Assembly: GCA_002771585.1 (NCBI GenBank)
Contig: PCTT01000045.1
Span: 1-15,277, forward strand
Origin: Candidatus Campbellbacteria bacterium CG22_combo_CG10-13_8_21_14_all_36_13
GTDB taxonomy: Bacteria > Patescibacteriota > Minisyncoccia > Phycocordibacterales > PCTT01
Length of the DNA stretch: 15,277 bases
Direction of reading: 5' to 3'
Shown here piece by piece: positions 13,506 to 15,277 of the stretch. The notes beneath the pieces were generated by a model. The model was not told where the DNA came from. It did no database searches and worked only from the letters and a program-made list of their open reading frames with translations. Position numbers and translations under genes: made by a program. Numbering within the stretch: the stretch's first letter is position 1; each line of letters opens with the position of its first letter.

Positions 13506-14790
13506 GAAATTTATATTGTTCTTCAAAATATCCTTGTAGCTCGTCTACCGGAATTCTTTTTTGTACCATTGTGTCTCTTTCTCGCACGGTTACGGTATTG
13601 TCTTCTAGAGAATCATAGTCAACAGTGATTGCATATGGTGTACCAATCTCATCTTGTCTCCTATACCTCTTCCCTATTGATGCTGTTTCATCATAATGAC
13701 AAACAAAATTGTTTGATAATTTTTTAAATATATTTTTTGCATATTCTGACATTCCATCTTTTTTCATTAAAGGCAGAATTGCTATTTGTATTGGTACAAT
13801 TGATTTATCTAGTCTCATAACCACCCTGCTTTCTCCGGCAACATCTTCTTCGTGGTATGCATCCAACAAAAGAGCCAGTACAAGTCTATCAACCCCAAAA
13901 CTTGGCTCTATTACATGCGGTATGAAATGGTCGTTGTTTACTTGGTCAAAATATTCTAGGTTTACGCCACTCATTTTTGCGTGTCGAGACAAATCAAAAT
14001 CTGTTCTATAAGCGAGCCCCAAAAGCTCTTTTCTTCCAAACGGATAATCATATTCAAAATCAATTGTTCTCTTTGAATAGTGTGCTAATTCATCACCATC
14101 AACCTCTTTCTCATGAAGTCTATCGAGGGTAAGTCCAACTGAACGCAACCATTCTATTATATCTTTTCGCCATGTTTCAAAATTTTCTTCCCAAGATTCT
14201 GGCGTAACAAAATATTCTACTTCCATTTGTTCAAATTCTCTTGCGCGAAAAAGAAAATCTCTCGGTGTGATTTCATTTCTAAATGCTTTTCCAATCTGAG
14301 CCATACCAAAAGGTATTTCTGGATGGAAAGAATCAATAATATTTTTAAAATTAACAAATATTCCCTGGGCAGTTTCTGGGCGCAGGTATGATGTAGAGGC
14401 GCTATCTTCTACAGATCCAACTTGCGTTTTAAACATCATATTGAATTGTCGCACATCGCCAAGCTCTCCTTCACATTCGGGGCAAATGCTACCCTCTATT
14501 TGATCTACACGAAATCGCTTTTTACATTTTGAGCACTCCACCAATGGATCACTAAAATTATCAACGTGTCCTGTAGCAACCCAAACGTCTTTGTTCATTA
14601 AAATAGAGGCATCAATACCATATATATTGCTTCTTTGTTGCACGAATTTTTTCCACCAACTTTGTTTCAGTTTATTTTTTAACTCTACTCCAAGTGGACC
14701 ATAGTCCCACGTACCACCGAGCCCACCGTATATTTCAGAGCCTTGGTATATAAAACCACGTCTTTTAAGCAAGGATGTTAGTTTATCCAT
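13498..14790 (-). CDS. glyS: Glycyl-tRNA synthetase, single-chain class II type
   Basis: The enzyme charges tRNA-Gly and belongs to the homodimeric type, not the alpha/beta glyQ-glyS tetramer. From the chosen start it has 430 residues. It opens with KRRGFIYQGSEIYGG (about 9-23), carries a four-cysteine zinc knuckle (C86-x2-C89, C103-x2-C106), motif 2 around FRNEITPRDFLFRAREFEQME (170-190), motif 3 in EPSFGVDRL, and a C-terminal anticodon domain (from about residue 335). Three starts are possible. The ATG at 14788-14790 is preferred because GGAG lies six bases upstream and the family begins close to this point. The ATGs at 14800-14802 and 14839-14841 would add 4 or 17 residues, the latter with an atypical hydrophobic lead. 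The upstream spacer is rich in hairpin repeats. Confidence 0.96.
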   Translation of the reverse strand: MDKLTSLLKRRGFIYQGSEIYGGLGGTWDYGPLGVELKNKLKQSWWKKFVQQRSNIYGIDASILMNKDVWVATGHVDNFSDPLVECSKCKKRFRVDQIEGSICPECEGELGDVRQFNMMFKTQVGSVEDSASTSYLRPETAQGIFVNFKNIIDSFHPEIPFGMAQIGKAFRNEITPRDFLFRAREFEQMEVEYFVTPESWEENFETWRKDIIEWLRSVGLTLDRLHEKEVDGDELAHYSKRTIDFEYDYPFGRKELLGLAYRTDFDLSRHAKMSGVNLEYFDQVNNDHFIPHVIEPSFGVDRLVLALLLDAYHEEDVAGESRVVMRLDKSIVPIQIAILPLMKKDGMSEYAKNIFKKLSNNFVCHYDETASIGKRYRRQDEIGTPYAITVDYDSLEDNTVTVRERDTMVQKRIPVDELQGYFEEQYKFLN

Positions 14791-14854
14791 TTTGTTCTCC
14801 ATATTATCTACTATGTTAGCCGTAAAGGACGAAATAAGCAATATTTATAAGTTG

Positions 14855-14957
14855 AAAGTTTATAAAGTTTGTAAAGTCTTTAAAGTCAGTAGACCGTGTA
14901 GAGCTAGGAGCTAAGAGATAAGAGCTAAGTAGACTACGAATTTTCAATTTACAATTT
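14855..14957. repeat. Mosaic of words shared with three other spacers
   Basis: Three adjacent stretches each recur elsewhere. The 24 bases at 14855-14878 match 10505-10528 inverted (23 of 24). The 17 bases at 14901-14917 match 5280-5296 inverted (exact). The 17 bases at 14941-14957 match 3910-3926 in direct orientation (exact). No open frame of interest is seen in this spacer. Confidence 0.75.
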
Positions 14958-15122
14958 TTCTACCTACGGTAGATCTCCCGCCTGCCTGCGGTAGGCAGAT
15001 AGGGAGACAATTTTCAATGTTTCAATTTTCAATTTTTCTCCTTATGGGAGATCTGCTGTATGCAGACAAACAATTTCCAATGTTTTAATTTTTCTCTCTA
15101 CGAGAGATCTCCAGAAGGGAGA
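14955..15122. repeat. Three tandem double-hairpin modules with covarying stems
   Basis: A 22-base core (T5, a 5-3-5 hairpin, then ATCT) occurs at 14955-14976, 15033-15054 and 15089-15110. The first hairpins are CTACC-TAC-GGTAG, CTCCT-TAT-GGGAG and CTCTC-TAC-GAGAG, so stem bases change in compensating pairs. Each core leads into a second hairpin sharing the TCT of ATCT and closing with AGA. These are TCTCCC/GGGAGA around an inner CTGCCT/AGGCAG (14974-15007), TCTGC/GCAGA (15052-15066) and TCTCC/GGAGA (15108-15122). AT-rich CAATTTTCAATGTTT-type linkers separate the modules. No protein frame explains the pattern. Confidence 0.75.
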
Positions 15123-15141
15123 AAGTGAAAACGACGTGGTT

Positions 15142-15184
15142 AAAAAAGGTCTGACCTTGGCACGAACGCCAAGGTCAGACCTTT
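15142..15184 (-). terminator. Strong rho-independent terminator for an off-window minus-strand gene
   Basis: A perfect 17-bp stem (15145-15161 with 15168-15184) has a six-base loop and is followed on the minus strand by six T residues (15142-15147). It would end a transcript entering from the right edge and isolates glyS from it. Confidence 0.87.
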
Positions 15185-15277
15185 ACGCAACCGCCGTTTT
15201 GGGTTTGGATTTATTGGCGTCGATACCTGTTTAGTTAACCTTCAAGGGTGACACTGTTGATAAATAATAATTCAATT
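15185..15277 (-). other. Right-edge sequence, possible 3' end of an upstream gene
   Basis: Two minus-strand frames stay open from the window edge: one ends IELLFINSVTLEG with a stop at 15235-15237, the other ends STVSPLKVN with a stop at 15231-15233. Either could be the C-terminus of the gene whose terminator lies at 15142-15184, but too little is present to choose. An RNA gene is also possible, because the GC content (CGCAACCGCC) is higher than in nearby spacers. Confidence 0.2.

Noticed and set aside
14955..15122. CRISPR array
   Set aside because: There are only three units with uneven spacing (78 and 56 bases), the units vary in their stems, and no cas gene is present.

Overview
The window looks like a chromosomal segment of a member of the Candidate Phyla Radiation (Patescibacteria), most likely Parcubacteria-like. 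This placement is inferred from gene content and style, not from a search. The DNA is AT-rich and densely coded. Every convincing gene lies on the minus strand. Most genes lack a clear Shine-Dalgarno site, and several have a -10-like box directly before the start codon. The aspartyl-tRNA synthetase is compact, and the spacers are filled with short recurring AT-rich words. The standard bacterial code fits: the stops are mostly TAA, with TAG for aspS, the ftsW-like gene and the M23 peptidase, and TGA for one small gene.

In transcription order (right to left): an RNA hairpin and repeat-rich spacer (14842-15277) precedes a group of tRNA-charging genes, glyS, trpS, an unknown membrane-anchored protein and aspS. 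Next come scpA and scpB (kleisin and winged-helix partners of SMC, chromosome condensation) and a D,D-carboxypeptidase. A structured, terminator-bearing spacer leads into a rearranged murein/division set: mraY, an ftsW-like SEDS glycosyltransferase and murG. Then come gltX and a secreted M23 endopeptidase with a coiled coil. The left end holds three small genes: a one-pass membrane protein, a 29-residue highly basic protein resembling ribosomal protein bS22, and a 100-residue orphan with its own promoter, strong ribosome binding site and terminator.

The genes serve three core jobs: aminoacylation (Gly, Trp, Asp, Glu), peptidoglycan synthesis and remodelling (MraY and MurG build lipid II, the SEDS protein polymerises it, the carboxypeptidase and M23 enzyme trim it), and chromosome organisation (ScpAB). 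No mobile element, CRISPR array, phage gene or tRNA is visible.

The most unusual material is between the genes. There is a run of three double-hairpin modules whose stems differ by compensating changes (14955-15122), and a set of 17-24 base words shared between distant spacers. There is a multi-hairpin candidate RNA before mraY, and an 11-base inverted repeat that includes the ftsW start codon and could form mutually exclusive RNA helices. At protein level, AspRS lacks the GAD insertion and carries a non-discriminating-type histidine, and MraY has Glu at an expected catalytic Asp position.
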